Shown here in pieces: positions 47,083-60,057 of a stretch of 64,000 nt of DNA. This DNA is from Microvelia longipes (Eukaryota; Arthropoda; Insecta; Hemiptera; Veliidae): positions 19,769,118 to 19,833,117 of the forward strand of contig JACMZG010000008.1 of assembly GCA_018340805.1 (NCBI GenBank), read 5' to 3'. Under the pieces are notes generated by a model. That model saw only the letters and a list, made by a program, of their open reading frames with translations, searched no databases and had not been told where the DNA came from. Within the stretch, counting starts at the first letter, position 1. Every line of letters begins with the position of its first letter. Position numbers and translations under genes: made by a program.

Positions 47083-49580
47083 CATAGATGCGCACTTTTA
47101 TTGTACTGAATTGGTTTTAATAAAATTTTCTTGTATTGTAATTTTTAAGACAATTGGTAAAAAAAACCTCGTTTCATGAATTGGCAGCTTGTTTTTAAAT
47201 AGTTTTTAGTTTGGAAGTATCTAGAGGCACGCCAGTGCCCCCGTCAATTATAGTGGTCACTGGTGTACCATCTTTTACAGGAAGCATCTCGAGGCTATTT
47301 TCACCCCCTCATATCTTTTTATTAAGGGCATTAAAACATATAATTTTAATATTAACTATATGATCTTGTTCACCTCACTCACTCATCCAAATTCTAAGGC
47401 ACTTGAATTGAATACTATCAAGTTTTGCAAACATAAATAGTTGGCACAATTTTCTAGGAGTCTCTCGCACAATTTATATCGTGTCAACTATTCACGTTTT
47501 GGAAAAAACCGTCGTATAAAATGATACATGTTTAGCTTGCCAAGCATGATAGCGGTAAGAGAGTGATACCGCTCGTCTCTGGTAAATACTTTACATCTTA
47601 TTCTTCAAAATTTTAAGTGAAGGTCAGATTGTTAATTAAGGAAGCATGGATTTTATAGTAAATTAGGGAATTAGTATTGGTAACCAATGGTTCTCTATGG
47701 CACTTAGTAAGCTTGACGGGGATTTTTCTTTCACGATATGTGAAGCCTCATGGAGATAGCCCTTAGTCCTACACTGGGACTACAATATAACCTACGCGTT
47801 TGGTGATCTGAGGAGATAATATAATCTCAATGCAACTAAATAATATTATGTCCCAAGTAAATGGTAAGAACACATTCAGTAGATCAACCATTCATAAAAA
47901 CAGTTTGATGAAGTTAAAATGAATCGAAAGAAATAAGTTAGAGATAAATTATAGGTTCATTTATGTATTTAAGAGTTATGGGTCAATTTAAATAAAAGAC
48001 TGTCAATGTTAGAGACAAAAAATGGTGGAAGGAGCAGTCGATGGTAGTTGTGGGGGTGGGAACTCGTTAGACTGTTGGTCTGGTAAGGAGGTTGATAGTG
48101 CGGTTTGGGGTGGTATGAAAGGCGGAGGCGGTTACCTCTCACTGAGCGATGAAAGGGAAAGAATAAATTAATTTTTATTTCATCCATTTAACTGAGAGGC
48201 ATTTGGTTTATTATACTTTGTTTGAGATAAATGATATTCTGAAAGGGTTTCCAATAGACTCTCTATATATTCAATTAAATAAAAACTTTCTTTTATTCAC
48301 TTTATATTTATAAAAATGTTTAATTGTCTCTTATATTTTTTATCATAAATCTTATACAAGCATCGCGTAAGGACTGTTAGATTTATTAATCATTTTCCTC
48401 TTAGAAATGGGAAAATTTCTATCCTAAAACATTGTCAGAGGTTGCGATGTCAGAGGTTGCTTGTTGTTCGAAGTTATCATTTAAAGTACTCTGGACAAAA
48501 TTACAGATTTAAAGGGTTGTTAAAATATATTTTTAAAACGCTTTAGACCCAGTGGTTCAAACTATTGGTCTGAGTACCATTAGTAGTCTATAGAAAATAA
48601 ATACATAAATAAAATAAATTTTCATTTCTGTACTTACAGCATCGGAGCTTCGAAGATACTTAACACGAAGTTGTTGACACAATTCTATAAAAGAAAAAAC
48701 TATGCGTCACTGCATTTAATAAAAGTTGTTTTATTCTTCTGTCGTCATTTGTTCGAGTGTCTGTACAATATTTAATCAACATCGTTTTTTAAAGACCTTG
48801 AGTCAAATTTTAATGACGTCATACTGATGCGTTATTCAAAGGGAAGCAGAAAGATATGACGAGCTCAAAGCACCAACGTACTTTAACGTCCCTTAAAGAA
48901 CGTTAAAGAACTACTTAACGTTGTTCACATAATAAATAAATTAATTGAGTAAATAAATAACTGTTATCATTGATTAATAAAAAAAATCACTTAAAACATA
49001 ACCACCAAAAATGTTTAAATCTAACCAGTATGGTTAAGGGTTATTTCACTTTATCGGTAGCGGAGTGACCCTATAGTAGGAAAACTCAGAGAAATATCAG
49101 AAAAGCTGGGAACACCAAGGGACAGGATCGATTTAACTGTCAGATGCAAAGAGCCCTTTATAGCCCCAAATATCTTCTATTACCTTTTATAACATAAATC
49201 TACTTTCTGACGGGCAATATTGTCATTCACAGGCATACAGCTTCTTATGGATTCTTTATCAATTAACTTTAAGTTTGATTTTTAAATCTATTGTTTCTTT
49301 ATACATGGAAGATTTTTTTTATTTAGCAGATTTTTTTCTTTACTAAGCGGGTTGTTATTTTACATCTGTCAGGTTGTTTTCTATTCTTAAATTAACTTAC
49401 AAGCACTGAGGTACTAAATTTATTTTAAGACTGAACTATCAATAATTTAAGAATTCATTTTTATCCCTATTCTACCAATTAACTTTAGCTATAAGTCCTT
49501 ATCCTGTGTAACCTAATCTATTGATGTGATATCCCTTAATCAATTAGAATAGAAAGTATTTGTTGAACGAAAGTCTGTGT
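47083..49580. other. No gene seen
   Basis: A G-rich plus-strand patch at 48010-48140 gives a proline/histidine-rich minus frame that is not convincing. Nothing else is recognised. Confidence 0.4.
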
Positions 49581-49581
49581 A

Positions 49582-49669
49582 GCCGTATAATAAATGTCAG
49601 TTCATTATACGGCTAAAAGGCACGATACTTATTCGTATAACGATAACTGCCGTAACATTGCAGTTATCG
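49582..49669. repeat. Two adjacent hairpins
   Basis: AGCCGTATAAT pairs with ATTATACGGCT (49582-49615) and CGATAACTGC with GCAGTTATCG (49641-49669). Stems of 11 and 10 bp are perfect. Confidence 0.75.
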
Positions 49670-49779
49670 CATGAGAATGATTTACTAAATACATGTCAGA
49701 GCTGTATAATTATTGGATAATTCGAATATTATTTTACGCTTAAACCATCATTTTAGCGTTTTCCCCTCACTTAGATCTC

Positions 49780-50160
49780 ACTCAACTAATCCACCCCAGA
49801 GTTTGTACACATCCAATCATCAAGGTGGCACATATGACTAGTTCACAGAGTGTTAGTTCATCTAGCTCAACCAGACTCTATCCAAACTCACTGCTCTGGC
49901 TAGTGTCAGCGACTAGTTCATCTAGACCAGCTAGACTCTGGCAAGGCCCACCTGCTACTAGTTCACTGTGTTCTTGGTTTATCTAGTCTTACTAGCTCCT
50001 CTGACCACATAAGTCTCACTTGGCCCCGTCATTCAACCAGTCTCACCAATCTCACCAGTCTCACCAATCTCACCAGCTCTTCTAGCATCCCCAGACTCTA
50101 GCTAGGCTCACCGCTCTGGCCAGTCCAATGCCACCAAACAGAGAGCTCTAGCACCCAGAT
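49780..50160. repeat. Degenerate TCACCA/CTAGTTCA-rich low-complexity block
   Basis: Less AT-rich than its surroundings. CTCACCAGTCTCACCAATCT repeats at 50040-50085, and ACTAGTTCA recurs four times at 49838-49967. It is probably a decayed minisatellite. Confidence 0.55.
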
Positions 50161-50593
50161 GTCAACAAGCACAAACTCATTGTTAATAAGATTTATATAG
50201 TTATGTAAATAAGATAAATAAAGTATAAACAAATGCAAAAAGAAGTCCTAAAACTATATTTATTTAACAACTTATTCTTTTATAACACACAAAACATTTT
50301 GTTTGATAATATAATTAATTTTAGAACTATATGTTGCGACTAAGTAGGGCTGATAAAACGTTAACTAATTGGTGAAACACGGTGTTTGGTTGATTTTTAA
50401 GGTTTAAGGTTTTTATTGGTTGATGCTACAGGCGCAAGATATCAAACTTTAGTTTCCTTACCTTTTTGTTTACTTACCAAGTGAAATTTTACATGCATAT
50501 GCTCAAGAAGTGTTTTCTATCCACATATCTAGAGCATTCTAGGAGCATTTCGTCAAACAAGACTACTATAGTATAGTATACTATAGTATTATT

Positions 50594-51191
50594 CCAAGAC
50601 CCAAGCCTAAATAATGTGACCCATTTTGTACTTCTTAAAACCAAATTTCTCTGAAAATATACCTTGAATTATGAAGGAAAAATAGTCTGCCTATCCAGAG
50701 TGGAGCCCATCATATGAATGCGCTAGCTCAAAATATTAGAGAATCATACAGATACTTGTTTTCTTGCAATAAGTTTTTCCCTGTGAGTCAAGTGCCAAAT
50801 ATGAAAAGAACATGTTTTAAAGCTAATAAAATTTTCTTTAAACGAGTGTTCTTTCATAAAAATTATAAAACTACAACTAAAGTTATATTTGTTAAATGAC
50901 CATAACATGCACAAAAAGTCAATATTTTTTAAAATAAATTCGCTGACTTTGCATAAATTAACCGTTTTTGGTGTTTTTGAAAGATCCAAACTTTAATTGT
51001 AGTTATCCGATTTTGCACATTAAATACTCGTTTTTAAGAAATTTGTGCGATTTTCTAAAACTTTGAGCATGCGAGCAATCATACAAAGGGCTCCACTCTG
51101 TTTTTCTTCATAATTTAAGGTATATTTTTAGAAAATATTGATTTGAAGTAGTAAAATGAGTCACATTTTTTTTAGGTCCGACTCCTAGACT
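50594..51191. repeat. Large foldback element
   Basis: Left arm 50594-50748 and right arm 51029-51191 are inverted, diverged copies: CAGAGTGGAGCCC (50697) with GGGCTCCACTCTG (51088), and ATATACCTTGAATTATGAAG with its inverse. The loop is about 280 bp. Two short frames cross the loop but carry no motif. Confidence 0.75.
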
Positions 51192-51809
51192 ATAAGTAAT
51201 TAAATTCAAAATTTGTCGACACGTAAGGAACGAAGGCAACCTGAACTCACTACCCTTGGTAACTCCCTTATCAGTGTGAAAACTTTAACCCTACAAGTAA
51301 AGAGAAGGATAATTGGATGGGCTTAGAGGTAATAACAAGATTTTGTCCCTGTAGACTGGTGGCGCCACACATCCTCTTCGTGGTCATATTATGTACTAAC
51401 TACAATACTTTTTACTCTTAAAGTTTATATACACACAGTGTTTAAATACCAGTAATGTTTAAACTAATTTTTTGAAGTACAATGACAGTCTGGTTGGGTC
51501 CTAAGTCTAAAATCATGCCTCACCTTTCTGTATTGATTTGCAATATAAATGAAAATAAAAAGAAAAACTATCAACGACTTATTTGATAGTTAACCTAGCT
51601 ATTACTAGTTTAGTGATAGTAGTTATAGAGAGGTGATAAATCACCAATGAAGTATGCTACATCATTGGGCACTCTTTGCGTCGTAAAGCACTATGCGTCT
51701 AATCTACAGAAGAGCCAAGACTTAAATTATGTTTTTACTGCTTTAACAAGTTTTTTTGAGGAACGACAAGAAGTAAGATAATTCAGATAATCAAAGTGGT
51801 CTAAATGTT
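51192..51809. other. No gene seen
   Basis: No coding or RNA gene is recognised. Confidence 0.4.
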
Positions 51810-52192
51810 ACGTGTATCAAAGGATCCCGCAAAATGCTTATGAAAAATGGCTCTCGGTCAAATTCGCTGAAACTTTGCATAAATACTAAAATTAACATGC
51901 TGATCAAAAGTGTCAATGGGCACAACGCTCTATCTTCATCCATTAGCCTTGTAAGGCCCCTTATATTAACAATATCAGTGTATATCCATATACAAACTGG
52001 CTCTACATTACCTAACATTACCCTGATGAGGTGAGTTTAAGGGTCCTTACAAGGCTATGGGTTGAAGATAGAGTGCCCATTGACACTTTTGATCAGCATG
52101 TTAAGTTTAGTATTTATGCAAAGTTTCAGCGAATTCAGCCGAGAGCCATTTTTCATAAGGATTTTGTGGGGTCCTTTGAAACGAATCGTGTG
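51810..52192. repeat. Large foldback element
   Basis: Left arm 51810-51968 and right arm 52035-52192 pair over about 150 bp: TTATGAAAAATGGCTCTCGG, ATTCGCTGAAACTTTGCATA, GATCAAAAGTGTCAATGGGC and GCCTTGTAAGG each have an inverse partner. The loop is about 65 bp. The left arm has extra bases ACAACG after GGGC. Confidence 0.82.
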
Positions 52193-53324
52193 AAAAGTAC
52201 GGGAGTCATTTCCTAAATTCGGTTGTAATGTCTCAATGTCGGGCCTTAACTCCCATCACATAAATTTATTTGACCAGCGAAGATAATCATGATATAGGGC
52301 GTCCTCAAATAAGCACAGGAATGGGTTTTACCAAGAAACGTTTCACTCTATGAGAGACTCTTGGAATTCTTGCGTAGCCACTTCCCTTGAAGATTTTTTT
52401 AACTAATTTATATATTATTAACTTTAGAGCTTTTTTTGGACTGTTTCAAATTGTGATATCAATTCTTTTTTATTAAAATTTATTTAAAATAAATTCACGA
52501 AGAGCTTTCGCCCAGGGATCATGAGCTTCTTCAGCTCTTAAAATGACAAAATGGGAAAGTTTGAAAATTTATAAAATTTCTCATTGGCTCCCTTGCATTA
52601 TGTTCCTACGCTATCAACTGATTTTAGCCGTGTGTCGTATTATAGTCTAGGTTAACAGAGATTACCAATGTGACTGGTGATAGAAGTCACTAGGTGACAG
52701 TAGTCACAAAACAAATAGGGGTTTGATAACTAAAAATTCTTTATATCATTTGCTAGTTTATAAATGGCTGATATAAGAGTTAAACATTTGTGTACAAACT
52801 GTTATAATATTTCGTTTGACGTTTTCTTCAAAGCCTTACACAGAGAATATTGGGCTTCTTTACTCATTATAACGCTGTTATTGTGTTTATTCAATAAATG
52901 TCTTGCATTTGTGAGTAAAAGGCTAAATACAGGGTTGAATAGAAGGACTGCAAGCATAAGAAAGGACTTGATCCTTCATGTATGTAAATCTCAAACAAAC
53001 TTGATCCTGTTCATATTGTCAACCCTCTCTAACAAACACTAACACACAAATACATAGAATAAAACACAGAACACATACAAACTTAACACAGAACACACAC
53101 AAACATAACATTATTACAACAGACTTGTTAACAAATATAAATTGTGAAGAAAAAATTTATAACTTAAAATGGATTAAAAAGCCACACTGCGACCACGGAG
53201 AACCCTCCCCTCTTGGTTCGCGAAGAGACCGCATGGATGTTATTCTGTTGCAGGTTGTCGTATAAGTACTATGAATGTGACAGCCATTATTTAAGCGAAT
53301 TCATTTCACTTTTCCTCATTTATA
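52193..53324. other. No gene; hammerhead-like core on the minus strand
   Basis: On the minus strand at 52506-52533 CTGAAGA, a stem-like middle, then GAAA, followed by GCTCTTCGTG, resemble the motif found near the ends of Penelope-like elements. The frame at 52764-53042 has no family motif. Confidence 0.4.
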
Positions 53325-53500
53325 TAGTAGCGGGGTCAGTGCTATATGGGTGACCGCTGAGAATGAAACGGATGTATTTAATTATTTAAGGACAAGCGAA
53401 GATAGTCCGAGAACATGCTGCAGTAAAAATATATTGAATCGTATATTCTGAGGACGAGCGAAGCAGAGAGGTGGAACGTTGCGAATCTGATTTTATATAT
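53325..53500 (+). repeat. 5S-rRNA-related repeat, copy H
   Basis: Starts inside the 5S block (GGTCAGTGCTATATGGGTGA, CCGCTGAGAATGA at 53335-53365). It continues with both hairpins in eroded form (GGACAAGCGAAGATAGTCC and GGACGAGCGAAGCAGAG) and runs into an AT microsatellite. Confidence 0.7.
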
Positions 53501-53512
53501 TATATAATATAC

Positions 53513-53600
<88 letters not shown>

Positions 53601-53705
53601 CATATATGTATAAACGAATTTCTCATAGTTGGGGACCTATAAAACGAATTTTGGACACACTCCCGGGGCGGCAAATGGTTTTTTCAAGTAAATTCGCTAC
53701 AAAAG
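53492..53705 (+). repeat. AT microsatellite and poor B-box-type repeat
   Basis: (AT)n to 53600, then GGGGACCTATAAAACGAATT and AGTAAATTCGCTAC, similar to the 3' end of the repeat at 21884-22000, but the B box itself is lost. Confidence 0.4.
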
Positions 53706-56538
53706 ATAAAAATATAACAGTGATTAGCAATAGCAATGGGAGACAGGTTATAAATCACCTAGCTAGCAGGCCATGTCGTTGGATCATATTTGCTATACCT
53801 TAAGATAGATATGCTATTACTTGAAGTTAAGACATTTTGTGTCTAAAGTACAGGATAATCTTGATTCTTTGCCAATACTCGTATTGTAATACCAAGCTTT
53901 CATACCTATATTCATACAAATGTTTCCGTCTTATGGCCGAAATAGATGTAATAACATATTTTGTGTTATAAGTAAACTATTGTTTAGAATTTTAGAATAT
54001 TAGCCCTTTACAGATACTGAACGCACCCCAACCCAACAGATGAGGAACCATGAGTCAACAAAAACCTTTAACAACCAGCTTATTATCTTTGTATCTAGTA
54101 TCTAAGTAGCGAAACCCTAGAACTCTAGAAAATATATAAAGGATAAATAAAATCTATCTTACCGTTTTCCACGGATTTTGTCTTTAAAAGAAGTGTTTTA
54201 ATTAAAACTTAAGAGTAAGTAATATGCTTCAGGTGTCAAGACGTGCAAATTTAGTGGGATGCTCTTTTATTGGTTTGTTAAATTTATACCAAAATTTTGG
54301 TGATTCTATTACGTATATTATTATTGTCATTATAGGTATTTCTAATTGTATTTAAAAAGATTGAATTAATAATTAATTAAATTTAAAAAAATAATTTAAT
54401 TAATAATTTAATAAACAAGTGTAATTTAAATTTAAAAAAGGGTCATAATAAACCTCTAATGATATACAGAAACAATCTCGTTATCAATATATTAACAAAA
54501 TATACGTATAAAAAGGACTTATTAAACTTTAAACAAGTTAACTCGATAAAAAGGGAGGGACAATTATTGTAATTAATTATGGATGTAAGTGGTTAAAGAG
54601 GATAGTGATAAGAGGAAGCGGGAGGAAGAAGTAATAGAAGAGGATGGAAGCTGGCATCTGGCTGGGTATTGATCTCCTCTTAGCTTGTATTCTCATCTCA
54701 GTTATACTCTGTTCCAGAACAACCCCTTTTTTACTCAACTGCTTTGAAATAATATTAACTATTTTTATTACATACATCAATCATTATTAGTTCGTGTAAG
54801 TTTATTTTAATCAATTCAAGTAATAAACACTAAATCAGCAACAACGTAAAGTTTGAATTGTACCGATAATATAAAGAAAATAAATAAATAATGAGTTATT
54901 GAATAACATACATAACTATGTAAAATATAAGGAAAGCACGTACTTTAGATATTTTCTCTCTATTGCTTTCAAAACCTCTGTGAAACACTTCTACGACTTT
55001 TTCTTGGTAACCTTCCTCTTTTTTTAAACACTATAATCCTCGACATGGTAACATTGTAAAAACCTTTCCCGCCTTTTTTACCACTCCCGCTCTTTTTTCC
55101 CCGCAATATTTACCTCTAAATAAGATTTATTGTTATCAACTTTACTTTTTTCTACTACAATCTTTTTCTTTCTTTATACAGTATCAAAATAAAAAAAAGT
55201 TAATCCATACAACAAGAAAACTAACGCAAAGAACTTTATTCACAGATTATTCTATAACATGTTATTATTTATTATGATATTTTCTTGGAATAAATACGCA
55301 AACATATACTTTTGTTAACTTTAATGTTTATTGTTATTTTTCTTATCGTATGCGATAACAATACTTCTCATAATAAAATTGTAACAATAAATGACACAAA
55401 TAAAAAAATAAAAGCAATTTACGTTTCCATTAAAGCAAGAAGCACACTGTTTTTGAATCAAGTTTTATACGGTGAAATCTAATATAACTACTTTGGTTTC
55501 AAAGTAAATCTTGCAATTATATATTGAGGGTGTTCTGCTATTGTGTAAAAAACACATCGACACAAAATGCTTATTTTCGATTACAATTGGTATTTATTTC
55601 TTTAATTGACCTTGGATCCTTAAGTACGTTGTCCAAAACGATACACACTCGTCTATTAAAATACCTTTTCACACGACAAAATACTCACATTTATTTTACT
55701 TGATCAATTCTTACGTCATTAAAGTTTCATACCCGTATAAAGATGAAAAGTTAACAGAAAATTTTTATAAACCTCACAGACAATAATTTAACTTTTTTAA
55801 CAAAACAAATATAAAAGGTTAAAATACATAAACGAAATTCCGCAAAAGTTTGATACAAATGGTTATTGAATTAAGTCGATTTTTCTGACTTTGATTAATT
55901 GAGTTTGGAAATATCAGGTTTTCACGTGGAGTTAACAGGATGGTTTAGACACAACCAGGTTAAATTGTTCAACTTTAGATAGATGTTGGGCAGACAGTTA
56001 GATGCATCGATTTATCCAATCTATCAACAATTAATAGATGGAGATATGAAATCAAGGATAACATTGAATACCTGAATATGATTCAGTAATAATTAATAAG
56101 TTATGAAATATAGAGTTGCTTTTATGACGTCATTCTTTCTCATCCTTCGTTGAACTTTCAAAATTTGTAAATTAATTACTCCTTTGCCCAGATTTAAAAG
56201 TAAATACAAACTTCTGACTCTGTAAAAATAAGTTTCATATTTTAAATATTAAAGAAACAATGTAGCCGCAATTGTTTCAAATAATAAGAATAGAATGAAG
56301 GAGCCGAACATTTTTGGCATAATTCTGTCACTTTTCTGGTTTAAGACTTTAGCATCAAAACTTATCAATGTTATCTTCTAGTTCATTTAAAAGAAACATA
56401 TTAGAAATAACAGAGTAAAAAGTATCTCCGAAATTGAAAAATTAATGCATCGTATTAGTGACTTTATACAGGTTATCGTGTACATTAGCAGGAATAGAAC
56501 TGTAGTCAATTTAGTGAGCTGGCTCTGGTCATAGAATT
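53706..56538. other. AT-rich DNA, no gene seen
   Basis: No gene is supported. Positions 54360-54450 are made of AATTAATAATTTAATT-type palindromic text. Confidence 0.4.
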
Positions 56539-56862
56539 GAAACAACTATAAGAAGTTAAAAAGGTTTTATTTACCGCAAGTTGAAGAAGCAAACGAAAAA
56601 TCAGCTACCGTCCATACTTGCTGTTGGATATCAATATCCCTGGACCGGTTTTGGCATAACGCCATAAGATAATCTTCAGAGGGCTCGTCGTGCTCATTGA
56701 GGTTAGAAGTTAATCACTGACACAACTTTATTAGTTGAGATCTCGAGTGTTGACCCGCCTGCTGATGATGGCGTTATGCCGAAACTGGTCCAGAGATATT
56801 CATATCCAACAGCAAGTATCGACGATAGCTGATTCTTCGTTAACTATAAGAAGCTTAAAAAG
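56539..56862. repeat. Foldback with hammerhead-like core and flanking direct repeat
   Basis: Inverted arms 56590-56672 and 56764-56848 share TTGCTGTTGGATAT and GGCATAACGCC. The right arm has CTGATGA (56762-56768), stem GGC/GCC, then GAAA (56781-56784). A direct repeat AACTATAAGAAG-TTAAAAAG (56541 and 56840) flanks the unit. Confidence 0.7.
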
Positions 56863-56982
56863 AACAAATATTTTTTACAACCCATAACCTTCCTTCTACC
56901 TGAGCCTACCGCTCTGCTAGAAAGTCATAAGATAAGTTAAGTCGTAAACTTTTAGCTAATTTCAATTTGTATTATGAAAGTG

Positions 56983-57206
56983 TTTGGATGACGAACATGA
57001 AGTTCGGATGACAAACATGAGGTTCAAATGACGAACATAAGGTTCGGATGACGAACATGAGGTTCGGATGACGAACATGAGGTTCGGATGACAAACATAA
57101 GGTTCGAATGACAAAAATGAGGTTCGGATGACGAACATGAAATTCGGATGACAAACATGAGGTTTAGATGACGAACATAAGGTTCGGATGACAAAAATAA
57201 GGTAGG
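56983..57206. repeat. Minisatellite, 20-bp unit
   Basis: About eleven copies of GGTTCGGATGACGAACATGA with point variants. Minus-strand frames rich in SSEPHVRHPNL are artefacts of the repeat. Confidence 0.92.
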
Positions 57207-58325
57207 GATATATTTACTAAATTTACCATTTGCATTGCCGTATTGCGACAATTCTTGAAAGCCAGCAATGCTTTTATTTTATTTTATAAAAAAAAATTTT
57301 CTTTATATTTTCTATTTGATAACGAATTTCCTTTGAAAATTTGCTAATTAAAAGAACAAGTGCCAATTGAAGGAAAAAGTGACATGATGGGAATCCGTTT
57401 ACCTTTAAATTCAGAAAGAACAATTTTTTTAGACAAATTTGTACTTTAAAAAGTAATTTCAAATTTATTCTATCTAGTTTAATCTAAATGAACTCTTTGT
57501 TCAAAAATAGAACTATAATATTATTAACTATAACTACAGCTTTATGTTTATAATAACTACATAGTTCTTTTTGAGTAAACTCCTATTTAAAATAAAGAAA
57601 AAATCTTGTCGTAGATCTATTTAAAGATTTTTAATTTGCGTAAAACCTTGTAGGTTGATAAAGTAGGCGGTTAAAATATGACTCTAAGAAATAGAGAGAT
57701 AATGTGGGTTTAGGAGGAGTGGAGGTGGCTACTCGCGAGTAGGAGTACCTTGTGAGAAGTGAGGATGGCTAGGCGATAGAAGAGGTTACTAGGAAAGAGT
57801 GGGGGTGCTTAGAGGAGATTAGGAGTGCCATTGTAAATTTCTCAGCCTCGGTTCCTTCCTTGAATCGAGATTACAACACTAGGGAAATATTTAAAGTTAT
57901 GTAAAATAAATGAAATAGTTTTCAGGAAATCAAGTTTACATTTAATATCGTATTAGATAAAAGAAAAACTAGCGAAATCACTGCATAAAACATTTTGTTA
58001 CGAAATCACGCTAAAACGTTTTATTTTGTTATTAGTTAATTGCCTTATTTTTGTTAAAAGATATGTAAAGATAAATTTAAAGAATAATATTAAATTGTAA
58101 TCGAAAGAAAAGTATTAAATTGTAATCGAAAGAATAGTATTAAATTGTAATCGAAAGAATAGTATTAAATTGCAATCGAAAGAATAGTATTAAATTGTGA
58201 TCGAAAGAATAGTACTAAATATAATCGAAAAGAAGTTTATAAATTGTAATCGAAATTCGATTAATTGAAAAAAATTAAACCGAGTTCTTCACTAAAAATA
58301 CACAAATCTCGAATTAATCTAAAAT
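57207..58325. other. No gene; one 25-bp minisatellite inside
   Basis: Positions 58090-58250 hold about six copies of TATTAAATTGTAATCGAAAG followed by AATAG. Positions 57715-57835 are rich in GTGGAGGTGGCTAC-like purine text. No gene is seen. Confidence 0.6.
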
Positions 58326-59676
58326 TAAGGCCCGTATTCAAAGACGTTTCCTAACATTCTAACATTCTCCTAAACTTTTCCTAACATTTTCCTACATCTC
58401 CAACATTTTCCTAACATACCTAACAATCTCTAACCATTTTCCTAACTTCCTAACAGTTCTACCTACACAATTTTACCTAACATTCTCCTGAATGTGTTTT
58501 ACAAAGTTTTAGAAGGCTTCGCATGATTTTATTTAAGTTAAGACCTAACGTAGTTACAGTCAAAAGTGATTACCATCTGTACAGTAACGCTTAATATATC
58601 AGCAAACAATATCAATGTTATAACCTTACTTACCTGGTGGACTTTACGGACATACTTTAGTCACTAAACAACGAATCGCGGCCTTCCTTTAGGCGAAGCT
58701 TCAAACTATATTAGAAAACTTTATTTACATATGTTTTCAGGATAAACCAGTTTAGAGTTAATAAAATTCAATGTTCAATTTGTAACAGCTTTCATAAAGT
58801 AAAGCACAGTGATCAAGCGTTTCAAGTTTGAACGATGGACCGTTGTACGATCCCAAGGTGTCTAAATGAAGACCTGTTAATCAGTGGAACCACTGTTATT
58901 CATTTTGCCTAAATCATTCACCACATTTTGTTTTTTCGATATTTTGTCATCAAATTAATTTTTGTTTGGTTGTCAAAATTTGTTTGTATATAATGGACCC
59001 TGAATATATTACACAGCCGGGACCAACTAAATTTCCTCTTGATCGAAAGCCCGCCACAAACAGATCATAGAATAAAAAAATCTATTGTGTTAAAGAATTC
59101 AGGGTAAAACTCCCTAATAGTAAGTTAAGTGGAATCAACAGTAACACTCTATTATGTAAATTTATGTAGTAGTTATTAATACGACAAAGTGTGTCGTAAA
59201 TCCAGGTAATAAGTTATAACATTGAAATTATTGCGATATATTACGTTATTACAATGGTATCACTTTTTGACTTAACTACCTAAGGTTCTACTAAAAAAAA
59301 ATCATGCGAAGCCTCTAAATGACTTTTTAAACACGGGACGATCATTTAAATTTCGTGGCTTAAAAACATTTCCCTTACCTAAACTAAGGTGAGTGTAAGG
59401 AGAATGTAGGAGTTAGGAGAATGTTAGGAAAATGTTAGGAAAAAGTTAGGAAAATGTTAGGATAAAGTTAGGTGTTAGGAGAATGTTAGGAAAATGTTAG
59501 GAAAAAGTTAGGAAAATGTTAGGATAAAGTTAGGTGTTAGGAGGAATGTTAGGAAAAGGTTAGGAAAATTAGGAAAATGTTAGAAAATGTTAAGGAAAAG
59601 TAGGAAAACTTGTTAGAAAATGTTAGGAAAAAAGTTAGGAAAAGATGTTAGAAAACGTCTTTGAATACGGGCCTAA
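58326..59676. mobile_element. Non-autonomous PIF/Harbinger-like DNA transposon with subterminal arrays
   Basis: 21-bp perfect terminal inverted repeats (58329-58349 and 59653-59673, starting GGCCCGTATTCAAAGACG) are flanked by a 3-bp duplication TAA (58326-58328 and 59674-59676). A three-base TWA duplication and a GGCCCGT-type end fit PIF/Harbinger. Inside each end is an array of the same word in opposite orientation: CCTAACATTTT at 58350-58480 and AAAATGTTAGG at 59395-59650. The 0.9-kb centre has no frame of 60 codons and no transposase or Myb-like text that I recognise. Confidence 0.85.
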
Positions 59677-60026
59677 ATCTACACACTATATTATATCAAA
59701 ATCTTTATATTAGTTAATTTGAGTCAAAACAAACAAATATTACTGGTAATATTTCGTTTATGATATGTTGGGATCAAGGACCAACTGAGATCTTTCCCAG
59801 TTGGTCCTTGATTACCGTGTTTGGGGTGCGTTAATTTTTTTATTTCAAAATAAAATTAAAGAGACCAATGTGAGTCAATTCCTTTAAAGAGACCGATAGG
59901 AAAACATCGCTATTACTCATTATAGTTTATATTTATTTATAAAGTTATATTAAGGTATATATCTTCGCGTTTACGTAGTAACTTTATATATATATATATA
60001 TAATATATATATATTATATATATTAT

Positions 60027-60057
<31 letters not shown>

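Noticed and set aside
59395..59650. TTAGG insect telomeric array
   Set aside because: The word is GTTAGGAAAAT, not tandem TTAGG, and it lies within a transposon as the mirror of the opposite end.
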